The notes under the pieces: generated by a model
The model's input: only the letters and a program-made list of their open reading frames with translations
Database searches by the model: none
What the model was told of the DNA's origin: nothing
Translations under genes and position numbers: made by a program
Assembly (NCBI RefSeq): GCF_024519435.1
Contig: NZ_JALJRZ010000014.1
Span: 38,840-102,839 of the forward strand
Reading direction: 5' to 3'
Length of the DNA stretch: 64,000 bases
DNA from: Terrabacter sp. Ter38
GTDB taxonomy: Bacteria > Actinomycetota > Actinomycetes > Actinomycetales > Dermatophilaceae
Shown here: one piece after another, positions 19,068 through 28,145 of the stretch
How positions within the stretch are numbered: position 1 is the stretch's first letter
Layout of the letters: every line of letters starts with the position of its first letter

Positions 19068-20057
19068 GTGTCGCGAACGCCAGCGTATGCCGCCGAGCTG
19101 CGCACTGCTCTGAGCCGCGCCGCGCGTGGGGTGGACGAACGCGAGCTGACCCGGGCGACCGAGGCGCTCGTGTCGCGCTACCGGTCGGTTGCCCCGGCGT
19201 CGGCGCCGATCCTCGCCTCGCGGGTGCACGTGGCCGCGTATGCCGCCTACCGGATGCCGGCGACGCACGCGGCGCTCTCGCGGGTCATGGTCGATCTCGC
19301 CGACCGCGGTCTGGCGCCGCGCTCCCTGCTCGACCTCGGTGGCGGCACAGGCGCGGCGGCGTGGGCCGCCGCGGGCGCCTTCGACTCGCTGGAGTCGGTC
19401 ACGGTGCTCGACCAGGTGGAGGATGCGTTGGCCCTCGGTCGTGACCTCGTCGCCGAGTCGTCGTCGCCCGCGCTCGCGGGAGCCACATTCGACCACGCGG
19501 TCGCGGGCCGGTGGCCGGAGGTCGACGCCGATCTGGTGAGCGTGTCGTACGTGCTGAGTGAGCTCGACGAGTCCCATCAGGATGGGCTCGTCGCCGACGC
19601 GATGCGCCTCGGCCGCGCCGTCGTCGTCGCCGAGCCGGGGACGCCCGACGGCTACGCCCGGGTGCTCCGCGTCCGGTCCGCTCTGCTCGCGGCCGGCTGG
19701 ACCCTGCTCGGCCCGTGTCCGCATTCGATGGGATGCCCTCTCGCACAGGGTGACTGGTGCCACTTCGCGGCTCGCGTGAGCCGGTCCGCGGAGCATCGTC
19801 GGCTCAAGGGGGCGGAGCTGTCCTACGAGGACGAGAAGTTCTCGTGGGTCGCGGCCGCCGCTCCCGGCGTGCTCCAGAGTCCGACATCAGAGCAGATCTC
19901 GGGTCGCATCCTCCGACACCCCGTGAAGCGCAAGGGCCTCGTGGAGTTCCAGGTCTGCCGGCCGGACGGAACATCGGGTCGGGAGGTCATCTCGAAGAGG
20001 TCGGGGGAGCGCTACCGGGCGGCCCGAGACGCCGAGTGGGGCGACGTCCTTCCCTGA
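19068..20057 (+). CDS. Rsm22/METTL17-type ribosomal small-subunit methyltransferase-like protein
   Basis: A 329-residue protein with a Rossmann-type methyltransferase core: the SAM motif LLDLGGGTGAAAWAA near residue 87, then VSYVLSEL. Its C-terminal part has a CX5CX7C cluster (CPHSMGC ... WC, near residues 223-237) and a fourth cysteine in EFQVC. This spacing is that of the iron-sulfur site described for mitochondrial METTL17/Rsm22, so a cluster is likely. The family acts in small ribosomal subunit assembly; whether it still methylates RNA is open. GTG at 19068 follows a divergent promoter region. Confidence 0.85.
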   Translation: MSRTPAYAAELRTALSRAARGVDERELTRATEALVSRYRSVAPASAPILASRVHVAAYAAYRMPATHAALSRVMVDLADRGLAPRSLLDLGGGTGAAAWAAAGAFDSLESVTVLDQVEDALALGRDLVAESSSPALAGATFDHAVAGRWPEVDADLVSVSYVLSELDESHQDGLVADAMRLGRAVVVAEPGTPDGYARVLRVRSALLAAGWTLLGPCPHSMGCPLAQGDWCHFAARVSRSAEHRRLKGAELSYEDEKFSWVAAAAPGVLQSPTSEQISGRILRHPVKRKGLVEFQVCRPDGTSGREVISKRSGERYRAARDAEWGDVLP

Positions 20058-20101
20058 GGTCGTGTCGGGGTCGCCCCTCGCGTCGCCCCTCACCTCGCCG
20101 G

Positions 20102-20131
20102 CTGAAGTCGTGCCTGAAGTCGGGCTGAAGT
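20102..20131 (+). promoter_or_regulatory. Three direct heptamer repeats, candidate SARP binding site
   Basis: CTGAAGT occurs at 20102, 20114 and 20125, so with spacings of 12 and 11 bases. Direct heptamers one helix turn apart are the known binding pattern of SARP regulators, and a SARP gene lies 0.8 kb downstream. The site is about 80 bases before the secreted-protein gene at 20210. No clear -10 box was recognised. Confidence 0.5.
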
Positions 20132-20209
20132 GCCGCTCGCCAGTGTTGCTGTCATCAGCCAGAACGAGCGGCGGAGGCTCCGGCCGAAGCCCCGATCAAG
20201 GAGACAGAG

Positions 20210-20788
20210 ATGAACACCACGTCGGGCACCGCGATCACCGAGACCGCCCCCACCACCGTCCGCACCACCGCCAGCACCACGCTCACCCGCATCCGCAGCC
20301 GCCTCCTGGCGATGCTCCTGGTCGCCGGGGCCATCGTCGGCATCGGCGTCTCCACCGCCGGCTCGGCCTCCGCGGCGGTCGCTCCCACGAACAACTTCTC
20401 GGCGGAGTGCTCGCCGTACTCCGTCCAGGCGTATGCGCCCGACATGGGCTGGTACCCGAACAACGCGGTCGTCTGGTACCCGACCATCTACCTCTGGACC
20501 ACGTCCGGATGGCAGAAGTACTACACCGGCCCCACGCAGGTCGCGCTCGGTGACAACACGTCCGGCTCGCCGTGGAGCATCACCGGGTCGTGGATGCGCT
20601 CGTCGGTCACCTTCTCGGGGCTCGGCCACAACCGGTACTTCCAGGTTCGCGTGTCGTACGCCTGGGCGGGACCGAACGTCGACCACCTTGCCCACGTGGA
20701 CATGTACGTGCAGCACGCGGTCGCGCAGGGCAACTTCACCTACGCCTCCTACTCACGCTCCACGAGCTCCTACTGCTACATCCCCTGA
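20210..20788 (+). CDS. Secreted protein of unknown function
   Basis: A 192-residue precursor with a long Sec signal: about 30 polar residues rich in threonine, then the hydrophobic stretch LLAMLLVAGAIVGIG and an Ala-rich cleavage site (SASAA) near residue 55. The mature part of about 137 residues is rich in Trp, Tyr, Ser and Asn (13 Tyr, 7 Trp), with two cysteines, one at each end, that could form a disulfide. It suggests a small extracellular beta-rich protein. AAGGAGA precedes ATG 20210. It may be controlled by the SARP gene downstream through the heptamer repeats above. Confidence 0.75.
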   Translation: MNTTSGTAITETAPTTVRTTASTTLTRIRSRLLAMLLVAGAIVGIGVSTAGSASAAVAPTNNFSAECSPYSVQAYAPDMGWYPNNAVVWYPTIYLWTTSGWQKYYTGPTQVALGDNTSGSPWSITGSWMRSSVTFSGLGHNRYFQVRVSYAWAGPNVDHLAHVDMYVQHAVAQGNFTYASYSRSTSSYCYIP

Positions 20789-20803
20789 TCTGGGAAGCGA
20801 GGG

Positions 20804-20840
20804 AGGTCGGCCGGTCGCCCGCACGGGCGCCGGCCGACCT
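20804..20840 (+). terminator. Hairpin terminator
   Basis: A stem of 11 perfect pairs (20804-20814 with 20830-20840), with further pairing inside the loop, 16 bases after the secreted-protein stop codon. Confidence 0.7.
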
Positions 20841-20936
20841 CTGCGTTGTGGCCGTGACGCGACCCCGCCGGGTCTAGTCTTCCGAGCAACGGGCCGCGGG
20901 GCCGGCCCTTGGCTGCGTCGTCACGTGGGGGCCGTG

Positions 20937-23894
20937 GTGCTGATCAGACTTCTCGGACCGACGGAGGTGCTCGGCGACGACGGGCGGCCCCTCGACGTCG
21001 GTGGCGCCAAGCAGCGAGGGGTGCTGGCCCAGCTGGCGCTGCGGGCCAACGTGGCGGTGTCCCTCGACCGGCTGGCCGAGGGTGTGTGGGGCGAGCAGGT
21101 GCCGCCGCGCTACCGCCAGAACGTGCAGGTCTACGTCTCGACCCTGAGGCGGGTGCTCGAACCCAACCGTCCCGCGCGCGCCCCGAGCTGCATCATCGGT
21201 CACCGGGAGGCCTACGAGCTCGTGGCGGCGCCCGACCAGGTCGACGTGGAGCGCTTCCGGAGGGCGGTCCGAGCCGGTCGCGAGCTGCTCGCCCAGGGCC
21301 GGCCCGAGTCGGCGGCGACCCTTCTCGCCCAAGGCCTCGAAGAGTGGCGTGGTACGCCGCTCGCCGATCTGGCGGACGAGCCCTTCGCAGCCGACTGGGT
21401 GTCCGAGCTGCTCGAGGAGCGGATGGCCGCCCTCGACGACCGCATCGAGGCTGACCTGGCTCGTGGTCGGGCGGCGACGCTCGTGGCCGAGCTCCAGGGG
21501 CTCGTGCGCGAGCACCCCGACCGGGAGCGGCCGTGGCAGCACCTCATGCTCGCCCTCTACCGCTCCGGTCGTCAGGGCGAGGCGATGGAGGCATACCGGT
21601 CGGCGCGCGAGCACCTGCTCGACGAGTCGGGCATCGACCCCGGCCCCGACCTGCGCCGGCTCGCGGACCGGATCCTGAACCAGGACCCGTCCTTGATCGC
21701 CTCGGCCCCGGTGTCGTCTGAGTCGGGCACGGTCCCGGTGCCCCTCACGGCGGTCGTCGGCGGGACAGACCGGGTTGCCCGAGTGCTCTCCTACCTGAAC
21801 GGCGGTGAGCGGCTCGTCGTCCTGACCGGGCCAGGTGGCGTGGGAAAGACCCGGTTGGCGCTCGCCGTCGCGGCCGAGCTGCAAGACGCCCGTCGACCGC
21901 TGGCGTGGCTGCCACTCGAGCACCTGACCGACCTGCGTGAGGCGTCGGCGGCGATCGCGGCGGTGCTCGGCGTCGACGACCTGCACGCCGACGCCGCGAT
22001 GCTGTCGGGCCGGGACGACGTCCTCGTCCTCGACAACCTCGAGCAGTTGCCAGGACTCGGCGCACCCCTGCAAGTGCTGCTCGAGGCGGTCCCAACCCTC
22101 CGGGTGCTGGCCACGAGCCGGTCGCCACTGGGGGTCCTCGGTGAGGTGGTCATCGAGGTCGAGCCGCTCGACCCCCGGACCGACGGCGTCGATCTCTTCG
22201 CGGAGCGGGCGAGAGCGCACCTGCCGTCGTTCGACGCCGAGCCGTGGCGACCCGTCATCACCCGGATCTGCGAGCGGTTGGACGGTCTTCCGCTGGCGAT
22301 CGAGCTCGTGAGCGCCCGTCTGGGGGTCTTCGGGCCCGACGACCTTCTCGCGGAGCTCGACCCGGCGGTGAGCTCTTCGCGCACGGACGGCGGCCACGGG
22401 CGTCAGGACTCGCTCCAGGACCTTGTGGGCTGGAGCCTCGACCTGCTGCCGACAGCGTCGCGGCGGTTCTTCGAGGACCTGGCGTCGCTGCCCGAGACGT
22501 TCGACCTCGACACGGCCGTGGCCGTCGGCTCGGGCGCCGGGCTCGACCCGTCCGATGCCCGGAGGGTCGTGGCCGAGCTCGTCCGCGCGGCGCTCTTGCG
22601 TGCCGTCGAGACCGAAGCGGGCCGACGGTTCACCATGCTCAACACGGTGCGTGCCGTGGGCCGCGCCGCCGGTCTCACCAGGGAGGGGCCAACCGAAGAG
22701 AGGCCCGATGCCGTGCTGGACGCGGTGGCGGATGCGGTGGCGGACCTCTGGGTCGAGCGGGCCCGCCGCACCGACCCAGCGGAGCAGCCCGACGCCCGGC
22801 GCCTCGCGGCCGCCCGGGCTGACCTGTCGACGACGCGATGGGTGCTCGAGCACCTGACGGGCAGCGGGCGGGCGGACGAGGCGGCCGAGATCCTGCTGTC
22901 CGGTCGGCGGGTCTACGCCGTGCTCGGCCACGCCGACGAGACGCTCGAAGGCCTCGTGGCGGCCCTCGACGCCGGCCTGTCCGACCGGGTGCGGGCCAGG
23001 GCGATGGTCGGGGCGGGGTCTGCGGCCTACGTGACCAGCGACCCGCGGGCCGAGGAGCTGCTGGCGGCGGTCGTCGACGTGGCCGACGACGACGTCACGT
23101 GGCTCGTCATCGGGCACACCTCGCTGTGCGCCCTGCACGCGGACGGCTCCGATGCGGAGGGCGCCCTACGGCATGCACGCGAGGGCCTGGCCCGAGCCGA
23201 GGCGAGCGGCAGCCGGCCGCTGCTCCGGGTCGCGCACTCCGCCGCCGGCTGGGCCGCGCTGCGCAGCGGGCGCTACGACGATGCGCGCGACCACGCCCTG
23301 GCACAGCTCGGGCTCGCATCCGGCGACGCGGAGACGGTGCTCGCCCTGCAGGACGTGACCCTCGCGGAGCTCTTCCGACAGGCGACCGAGGCGGCCATCG
23401 AGGTCGCGACCGAGGCCCTGCGCCTCAGCCTCCGCCTCGGACCGTCGTTTCCCCTGGCGCAGTCGCAGCAGCAGCTCGGCTACGCACTCCTCCAGGCAGG
23501 GGACGCGGTCGGTGCTGCTGAGATGCTGCTCGCGGGTCTGCGGACCGCCCCCTCGCACCACGACCAGGGCTTCCTGCTCGAGAGCGTCGCGGCCATCGGC
23601 CTGGCGGCGTGCATGGCCGGCCAGGGCGAGCCGGGGCGAACGCTCGTCCAGCGCTCGGCCGCGTTCGCGCAGAAGCACTTCGGGGTCGACTGCGCCCTCA
23701 GCGACCCACTGCTGTCGACGGCGGAGCGCCACGGCGTCAGAGCCGCCCTCGAGCCCGGGGCGCTCCCGGCGATGGGTGCTGTCGCCGACCTGGTCGAGCA
23801 GGCGATGGACGTCGCAGGCGGGATCGGGGGTGCGAGTGACGCCTCGGGCGGCAGCACGACCCGGCCGGGGCGCGACCGAGCGCGGTCCGGGTGA
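20937..23894 (+). CDS. Large SARP-family regulator (BTAD, NB-ARC ATPase, TPR)
   Basis: About 985 residues. Residues 1-95 form an OmpR-type winged helix (LLGPTEVLGDDG, NVQVYVSTLRR). About 100-245 is the bacterial transcriptional activation domain (EWRGTPLADL ... PGPDLRRLA). About 290-560 is an STAND/NB-ARC ATPase with Walker A GPGGVGKT near 300 and Walker B VLVLDN near 365. The remainder is TPR-like helical repeats. Such AfsR-type proteins activate secondary metabolism or development genes in response to ATP and phosphorylation. GTG 20937 is chosen, with GTGGGGG possibly serving as ribosome site; GTG 20925 or 20934 are possible. No biosynthetic cluster adjoins it. Confidence 0.88.
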   Translation: MLIRLLGPTEVLGDDGRPLDVGGAKQRGVLAQLALRANVAVSLDRLAEGVWGEQVPPRYRQNVQVYVSTLRRVLEPNRPARAPSCIIGHREAYELVAAPDQVDVERFRRAVRAGRELLAQGRPESAATLLAQGLEEWRGTPLADLADEPFAADWVSELLEERMAALDDRIEADLARGRAATLVAELQGLVREHPDRERPWQHLMLALYRSGRQGEAMEAYRSAREHLLDESGIDPGPDLRRLADRILNQDPSLIASAPVSSESGTVPVPLTAVVGGTDRVARVLSYLNGGERLVVLTGPGGVGKTRLALAVAAELQDARRPLAWLPLEHLTDLREASAAIAAVLGVDDLHADAAMLSGRDDVLVLDNLEQLPGLGAPLQVLLEAVPTLRVLATSRSPLGVLGEVVIEVEPLDPRTDGVDLFAERARAHLPSFDAEPWRPVITRICERLDGLPLAIELVSARLGVFGPDDLLAELDPAVSSSRTDGGHGRQDSLQDLVGWSLDLLPTASRRFFEDLASLPETFDLDTAVAVGSGAGLDPSDARRVVAELVRAALLRAVETEAGRRFTMLNTVRAVGRAAGLTREGPTEERPDAVLDAVADAVADLWVERARRTDPAEQPDARRLAAARADLSTTRWVLEHLTGSGRADEAAEILLSGRRVYAVLGHADETLEGLVAALDAGLSDRVRARAMVGAGSAAYVTSDPRAEELLAAVVDVADDDVTWLVIGHTSLCALHADGSDAEGALRHAREGLARAEASGSRPLLRVAHSAAGWAALRSGRYDDARDHALAQLGLASGDAETVLALQDVTLAELFRQATEAAIEVATEALRLSLRLGPSFPLAQSQQQLGYALLQAGDAVGAAEMLLAGLRTAPSHHDQGFLLESVAAIGLAACMAGQGEPGRTLVQRSAAFAQKHFGVDCALSDPLLSTAERHGVRAALEPGALPAMGAVADLVEQAMDVAGGIGGASDASGGSTTRPGRDRARSG

Positions 23895-23928
23895 CCGGGC
23901 TGTCGGCATACGCCAGCGGGTCTTGGGC

Positions 23929-24567
23929 TCAGACCACGCCGTAGAGGCGGTCGCCGGCGTCACCGAGCCCGGGGACGATGTAGCCCTTCTCGTTGAGCTT
24001 CTCGTCGATGGTGCCGAGCACGACCTTGACGGGGATGTCGCTGTCGGCGAGCTCGTCCTCGAGGTGCGCGATGCCCTCGGGCGCCGCCAGCAGGCAGACC
24101 GCGGTGATGTCGCGGGCACCCTTGGCCGTGAGGTAGTCGATCGCCATGACGAGCGTGCCGCCGGTGGCGAGCATCGGGTCGAGGATGAAGACCTGGCGTC
24201 CGGTGAGGTCGTCGGGCAGGCGGTTCGCGTACGTCGAGACCTCGAGGGTCTCCTCGTTGCGGATCATGCCGAGGAAGCCCACCTCGGCGCTCGGGAGCAG
24301 CTTGACCATGCCGTCGAGCATGCCGAGACCGGCGCGCAGGATCGGCACGATGATCGGCTTGGGGTTGGAGAGCTTGATGCCGGTGGTCGGCGCGACGGGC
24401 GTCTCGATCTCGAACGGCTCGACACGGACGTCGCGCGTGGCTTCGTAGGCGAGCAGCGTCACGAGCTCCTCCGCGAGGCGCCGGAAGGTCGGGCTGTCGG
24501 TCCGCTTGTCGCGCAGGTAGGTCAGCTTGTGGGCGATGAGCGGGTGGTCTGCGACATGGACGTCCAT
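23929..24567 (-). CDS. upp: Uracil phosphoribosyltransferase
   Basis: Salvages uracil with PRPP to form UMP in the cytosol. The 212-residue length is standard. The PRPP-binding loop is [10 protein letters not shown] near residues 129-138, with the uracil-contacting C-terminus GDAGDRLYG, both canonical. ATG at 24567. Only 17 bases separate its start from that of tadA on the other strand, so the two divergent promoters must overlap the coding starts or the messages have very short leaders. Confidence 0.97.
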   Translation of the reverse strand: MDVHVADHPLIAHKLTYLRDKRTDSPTFRRLAEELVTLLAYEATRDVRVEPFEIETPVAPTTGIKLSNPKPIIVPILRAGLGMLDGMVKLLPSAEVGFLGMIRNEETLEVSTYANRLPDDLTGRQVFILDPMLATGGTLVMAIDYLTAKGARDITAVCLLAAPEGIAHLEDELADSDIPVKVVLGTIDEKLNEKGYIVPGLGDAGDRLYGVV

Positions 24568-24584
24568 GGGTGGAAACTTAGCGC

Positions 24585-25088
24585 GTGGCGAAGAGATCCG
24601 AGACCCCCGACAAGACCTCCGTCCCGGCCCGGGAGACGTATGCCGCCTGGGTCGGCCAGGCGCTCGACCTCGCGGCGGCGACCGTCGGCGCGCAGGACGT
24701 CCCCGTCGGCGCCCTCGTCGTCGGCCCCGAGGGCGGAGTGGTGGGGCGCGGGCGGAACATCCGTGAGGAGCGGGGTGACCCGACGGGCCATGCCGAGGTC
24801 GTCGCGCTGCGTGAGGCGGCGCAGTCGCTCGGCTCCTGGCGGCTCGACGGCTGCACGCTCGTCGTGACGCTGGAGCCGTGCGTCATGTGCGCCGGTGCGG
24901 CGATGGCGGCGCGGGTCGAGCGGGTCGTCTTCGGCGCCTGGGACCCCAAGGCGGGAGCCTGCGGGTCGGTCTGGGACCTGACCCGGGACCCGCTCGCGAC
25001 GCACGTCGTGGACGTCGTCGGGGGCGTCCGAGCGGAGGAGTCAGCAGCCCTGCTCGTCGATTTCTTCGAGGGCCGGAGGCTCGGGTAA
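24585..25088 (+). CDS. tadA: tRNA-specific adenosine deaminase
   Basis: Converts A34 to inosine in tRNA-Arg(ACG), the tRNA encoded at 1427-1499. The 167-residue zinc enzyme has the HAE motif (GHAEVVAL, with the catalytic Glu) near residue 68 and the PCxxC motif (PCVMCAGA) near 98. The later part, [14 protein letters not shown], follows the TadA rather than the cytidine-deaminase pattern. GTG at 24585. Its stop codon is 10 bases before tRNA-Ser, the integration target. Confidence 0.94.
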   Translation: MAKRSETPDKTSVPARETYAAWVGQALDLAAATVGAQDVPVGALVVGPEGGVVGRGRNIREERGDPTGHAEVVALREAAQSLGSWRLDGCTLVVTLEPCVMCAGAAMAARVERVVFGAWDPKAGACGSVWDLTRDPLATHVVDVVGGVRAEESAALLVDFFEGRRLG

Positions 25089-25098
25089 GGTCTCTCCC

Positions 25099-25188
25099 GG
25101 TGGCGTGTCCGAGCGGCCTAAGGAGCACGCCTCGAAAGCGTGTGTGGGGGTAACTCCACCGTGGGTTCAAATCCCACCGCCACCGCCA
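25099..25188 (+). tRNA. tRNA-Ser (anticodon CGA), island attachment site
   Basis: A 90-base class II tRNA. The acceptor GGTGGCG pairs with CGCCACC, the discriminator is G and CCA is encoded. The anticodon loop CTCGAAA carries CGA, a long variable arm (GTGTGGGGGTAACTCCACC region) follows, and the T arm is GTGGGTTCAAATCCCAC. Its 3' 58 bases, from the anticodon loop to CCA, are duplicated at 63888-63945. The tRNA therefore stays functional after island insertion, its 3' part being supplied by the island. Confidence 0.97.
25131..25188. repeat. Left attachment repeat (inside tRNA-Ser)
   Basis: 58 bases identical to 63888-63945. Starts in the anticodon loop and ends at the encoded CCA. The flanking bases differ on both sides. 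Confidence 0.95.
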
Positions 25189-25197
25189 GTCACCTGC

Positions 25198-25239
25198 AGA
25201 AACGCCGGTTCGAGCCTCAGGGTTCGGACTGGCGTTTCT
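25198..25239 (+). terminator. Hairpin after tRNA-Ser
   Basis: AGAAACGCC (25198-25206) pairs perfectly with GGCGTTTCT (25231-25239), with partial pairing inside. It follows the tRNA by 9 bases and is followed by a short T-containing stretch, consistent with the tRNA terminator. Confidence 0.65.
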
Positions 25240-25633
25240 CGTCGTGGTCTCATTTGTTGGGCTCATCACCACCTGCGAAGACCGCCGACCGCCTGTTCGG
25301 GGGAGTTCAGCCCCGTTCAGTAGCGTCCCTTCTCGTGGGCACTTCGGTGAGGAACACGCCCCGAAAGCGGGCTTGGCGCTGTTCGCCGGCGTCCGTGACT
25401 GTACGGCCGGGACGGCCGTACGACGGGCGCCCGGGGCAGCCAGCGAAACGGCATGGGCCCTCGTGGGGAGCGTCATGCCCGGTCAGGGTCGGGCGGACGG
25501 GCCCGAGCGTGTCCGGGGCATCACGCGATCCGCGGCATAGAAAGGCGTTCTGCGCGGTCGGGTCTGGCGTGGCGAACGTCCTCCTGATGCGCTTGTCGGG
25601 CTTGGTGTCCCATCGCATCGAAGGAGGACGTTC
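25240..25633. other. Left island border, no gene; contains a degenerate tRNA-Ser anticodon-arm copy
   Basis: No coding frame is supported. Bases 25350-25369 match 18 of 20 bases of the tRNA-Ser anticodon arm (25121-25140 region), which may be a decayed secondary attachment site. Bases 25532-25548 hold a variant of the island-wide GCGGCA-N4-CGGACGT motif. The final part (about 25550-25633) is the non-coding left end of the IS110 remnant, where such elements encode their bridge RNA. Confidence 0.45.
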
Positions 25634-26999
25634 ATGTCTCACGGTAGTGGTGTCTCGCGCGGCGATCGGAACCGGAACGCTCGGCTTTCCCGGCTCCGGG
25701 CCGCGGTCCCGGTCACGAACGCGATCGTGGGGATCGACCTGGCCGACCGCAAGCAGATGCTAGTGGTGACCGACCACGACTCGAGGGTGCTGGCGCGGAG
25801 GACGTTCCGGTGCAAGGCGTGGGACCTCGGGACCGCCCTGGACTGGGCCGCCGACCGGGCCCGCGGAAGGGCTTCACGGGGGTGACGGTGGCGTGTGAGC
25901 CGACCGGGCACCGGTGGATGGTCCTGGCGCAGCTCGCCGCGCAGCGTGGGATGTCGTTCGTGTGCGTCCAGCCGGCTGCCTCGTCCTGGGCCCGCAAGAG
26001 CGAGGACCTGACCACGGACAAGACCGACGACAAGGACGCCGTCCTCATCGCCCGGCTCACCGGGCAGCTGCGCTGCTACCTGCCCGAACCGGTCGACGAG
26101 GCCAACGCGACCTGGACCCGGCTGCGGCACCTCGGCACCCGCCGGGAGGATCTCCTCGAGAAGCACGTCGCGGCCGTGCAGACGGTCCGGGACCTGCTCG
26201 AGTGCGTGTGGCCCGCCGCGCTCGAGACCGCGCAGCACCCGTTCCGGTCGGCCACCTGGGTCGCTGCCCTGACCGTCGTCGTTCGCCGTGACGGCGGGGA
26301 CCTGGACCGCACCCGTCGGCTCGGGTTGGCCCGTTTCGAGCGGGCTGTCCGCGCGGAGGTGACCCGTCGGGGTGGGGTCCGGCCGTGCCTGCGGATCGTG
26401 CGACGCGTCTTCGCCGCCCTCGATGACCGTGCAGGGGTGGTCGCGCACCGGGCGGCGGTGTTCGAGCGGCTCGAGTGGACCCTGACCGACTGGGACGAGA
26501 CCCGCGCCAAGCTGGCCGACGTCGAGACGCGGATGGTGTCCGTCCTGGACGAGCTCGGCCTCACGACGCTGGTGACCAGCATCGACGGGCTGTCACCGGT
26601 CGGCGCCGCCGCGATCCTCGCGCAGACCGGGGACCTGAGAAGGTTCGCCTCCGCCCGGGCTGTGGTCAAAACGCCGGCCTCGCACCGCGGGAAGGCAAGT
26701 CCGGCACGTTCACCGGCCGCGCCAGGCTCACCGGCGCCGGACGGCCGCAGCTGCGGGTCGCGGCGTGGCGGGCGGTGTGGGGGTGCCTGCAGACGAACCG
26801 GGTGTACGCGGCCCGCTACCGCCACCTCACCACTCGCGAGCAGAACCGGTTGACCCCGACCCAGGCCCAGGCCGCGGTCGCCGCAGCGATCCTGCGCCAG
26901 CTGTACGCCGTCGTCACCCAACAACGCTCGTGGGACCCCGTCATCGCCGCCCACGGCACCACCACGTGGAAGGAGGCCGCGAGCACCGTTGCTGCGTAA
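25634..26999 (+). pseudogene. IS110-family transposase, two frameshifts
   Basis: Three consecutive frames together make one DEDD transposase of about 455 residues. Frame one (25634 on) has IVGIDLADRKQMLVV with the first Asp. Frame two has TVACEPTGHRW with the Glu and DKTDDKDAVLIARL with the last two Asp (RuvC-like catalytic set). It continues to IDGLSPVGAAAILAQTGDL, the Tnp20 region with its conserved serine expected further on. Frame three, to 26999, gives GLAPREGKSGTFTGRARL and the end. Breaks lie near 25862 and near an AAAA run at about 26668. AAGGAGGA precedes the start. The gene is inactive unless these are sequence errors. Confidence 0.88.
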
Positions 27000-27552
27000 C
27001 GAGATCCAGTACCAAGCCACCAGCACGAGGCGCTGACACCCAAGAGCTGGGGCGGGGTGAGCCTTCTGCGGCATCGAGAACCCCTGGGGTATCTCGCCGA
27101 CCATCGCAGGCCGCCCCGTCCCGTCGCCGACACAACCCGATCACACGCTGCCGAGCACGACCTCGATTAGCTATGCAGGGGCCGACGACGAGACACCGGC
27201 ACCCGCCCAGCCCTTGACGCTAAACGCCTCACGCTGATGGTCGGACGTCGTCCGACGAGCGGCATGAGCGTGCATCGACTGCGGCAGTTCTCTCAGGAAC
27301 ACTGCGTTCTATATCTGACTTCGGTGGTGCTGCTTGCGATGGCCGCGCCGGCGAGTGACGGACGCGCTTGTCACTGAGTGTCGGACGCACCTCATCGACG
27401 TTTGGCAAGAAAGTGTTGATGAGATTCAGCCGCATCTCCGGGTCGGGGCCGGGGTTCTCCGGGCTGTGCGGTCACGCTTTGCGACGCATTCGTGGTGAGC
27501 GGACATAACCGTTTGCCACAGCAAGGTGCTTGCGGCAGAGAGGACTGATGTT
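27000..27552. other. Gene-free stretch after the IS110 remnant
   Basis: About 550 bases with no supported coding frame. It should contain the promoter of the secreted protein at 27553. A small inverted repeat, GTCGGA-N5-TCCGAC, is at 27240-27256. The right end of the IS110 element must fall near the start of this stretch but was not identified. Confidence 0.4.
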
Positions 27553-28083
27553 ATGAATCGGATCTGGAAAGTGGTGGTCGTCGCCGCGGTCGTAGCAGTG
27601 CCTGCCGTGGGGGCTCCTGCTGCGCAGGCGGCTCCGGCCGGCTCGTTCTGCGCGATGGACGTCGGCACAGGAGCCATATCCTGCTTCAACAGCGGCCCGG
27701 AGGTCATCTCGTTCATCAGCGGTGGGCGCGTGCAGGTCCCGGCAGGTACCAAGGTGATCTCGGACCGGCAGCGGGCCAGTATCGCCCAGAGCCCGGCGGC
27801 GAACTTCGTCCTGAACATCTCCTGGGCCGACAACAACTACACCGACGCGAGCTACTACTTCTACGCTTCCGGGGACTGCGACACCAACGCCGACGTCGAC
27901 TGGTCGATCGGCGTCATGCCGTCGGGGTGGAACGACCGAATCAGCTCGTTCAAGTCCTACGGGAACTGCGCGACCAAGCTGTGGGAGAACACCTACTCCG
28001 GGTCCTCGTACGGGTTCATCGTCAATAGCTCCTACGTCGGTGACGCGATGAACGATCGAGCTTCCTCGATGCAGTTCAACTAG
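27553..28083 (+). CDS. Secreted protein, peptidase-inhibitor I36-like
   Basis: A 176-residue precursor. MNRIWKVVVV begins a clear Sec signal ending at AQAAP near residue 27. The mature protein has cysteines and a repeat-like pattern: YxxxxW, NDRISSFKSYGNC, then LWENTYSGSSYGF and MNDRASSMQ. This is the beta/gamma-crystallin-like pattern of the small I36 peptidase inhibitors (SMPI type). It probably acts outside the cell as an inhibitor or structural protein. ATG 27553 is preferred over the frame start at 27526 because the signal peptide begins there and GAGAGGA precedes it. It converges on the sigma/anti-sigma pair. Confidence 0.7.
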   Translation: MNRIWKVVVVAAVVAVPAVGAPAAQAAPAGSFCAMDVGTGAISCFNSGPEVISFISGGRVQVPAGTKVISDRQRASIAQSPAANFVLNISWADNNYTDASYYFYASGDCDTNADVDWSIGVMPSGWNDRISSFKSYGNCATKLWENTYSGSSYGFIVNSSYVGDAMNDRASSMQFN

Positions 28084-28103
28084 ACCCCGCACGCTCAGGT
28101 ACG

Positions 28104-28140
28104 CCTTGGGGTGTCGCTCCCGAGCTGCGACACCCCAAGG
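28104..28140. terminator. Bidirectional terminator
   Basis: A perfect 14-base-pair stem (28104-28117 with 28127-28140) and 9-base loop, between convergent genes ending at 28083 and 28146. Confidence 0.85.
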
Positions 28141-28145
28141 TGGAC

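Noticed and set aside
20874..23138. 754-codon minus-strand frame over the SARP gene
   Set aside because: Shadow of the SARP coding sequence with no recognisable domain.
25350..25440. Possible second tRNA-Ser gene
   Set aside because: Only the anticodon-arm segment matches; no acceptor stem, D arm or T arm can be formed.
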